This document shows, one piece after another, positions 63,796-64,000 of a stretch of DNA of 64,000 nt (within the stretch, counting starts at the first letter, position 1; each line of letters begins with the position of its first letter). Below the pieces are notes generated by a model, which ran no database searches, was not told the DNA's origin, and worked only from the letters and a program-made list of their open reading frames with translations. A program made the position numbers and the translations under genes. This DNA comes from Anisakis pegreffii (lineage: Eukaryota; Nematoda; Chromadorea; Rhabditida; Anisakidae). The stretch covers positions 310,001-374,000 of the forward strand of contig JAPYMA010002875.1 of assembly GCA_035041965.1 (NCBI GenBank), in the 5' to 3' direction.

Positions 63796-64000
63796 GTTCA
63801 TTAGGCAATGTTAATACCTTTCGGTGTAATCTATAATTCTTCCTGAATCAGAACAATGTCGATCTTTTCCTCCGTCTTTGCAAAATCACAATTTTGTTTG
63901 ATGAACAGCTCTATGAAGCAAGCATGATTACATGACAGTTATGTTGCATACGATCAACCCATAACTCAAAACGTTTCTTCACCTTAAATGATCTAATTTT
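63796..64000. other. Window end: intron of the Crumbs-like gene
   Basis: After the donor AAG|GTTCAT at 63795 the remaining 205 bases show no further exon; the gene continues past the window. Confidence 0.6.

Overview
The window is nuclear DNA from an animal, most likely a chromadorean nematode. It is AT-rich by eye. Genes are split into many short exons (50-315 nt, with one of about 1.5 kb) by introns with TTTCAG-type acceptors and GTAAGT-type donors. Several start codons lie a few bases after an acceptor-like AG, as expected for spliced-leader trans-splicing. The gene content also fits: a nematode-type UGT, an SLC17-like carrier, an HtrL/YibB-domain protein, a COSA-1/CNTD1-like cyclin and a Crumbs-like EGF/LamG protein. 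The exact taxon cannot be named from sequence alone.

Layout. 1-6424: intergenic, with a fold-back repeat, a 48-bp tandem repeat and three hAT-like miniature elements, one nested in another. 6425-11112 (+): SLC17-type MFS transporter, 11 exons. 11113-16865: intergenic, with a hAT-like element and a reverse transcriptase scrap. 16866-22087 (+): UDP-glucuronosyltransferase, 11 exons, 532 aa. 22088-30831: gene-poor, with a mariner-like MITE, a Penelope-like GIY-YIG relic and a near-perfect hairpin. 30832-33681 (+): AADAC/HSL-type alpha/beta hydrolase, 6 exons. 33682-37154: gene-poor, with one Ser/Gly-rich minus-strand ORF. 37155-41249 (-): type II membrane protein of 864 aa with a mucin-like, His-rich stem and a C-terminal HtrL/YibB domain. 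44610-47700 (-): CNTD1/COSA-1-like cyclin-fold protein, 343 aa, 8 exons. 47701-55060: gene-poor, with purine/pyrimidine tracts and a GC-rich hAT MITE. 55061 to beyond the window (+): Crumbs-like protein with a signal peptide, about 14 EGF-like modules and a laminin G domain; its 3' end is outside the window.

I assembled the gene models by hand by matching reading phase across every intron and comparing with family motifs. Coordinates are therefore predictions, but each phase closes. The transporter, UGT and hydrolase lie on one strand within about 27 kb. Together they could supply esterase (phase I), conjugation (phase II) and export (phase III) steps of small-molecule metabolism; this is inference. 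The HtrL-domain and CNTD1-like genes share the minus strand but are over 3 kb apart, so they do not look like an operon.

The most unusual observations are: (i) the HtrL/YibB domain on a long mucin-like, His-rich stem; (ii) a set of short hAT-like elements, each filled with its own iterated self-complementary motif; (iii) a UGT whose usual N-terminal catalytic His position reads Gln; (iv) a full-length CNTD1-type protein in a nematode-like genome.
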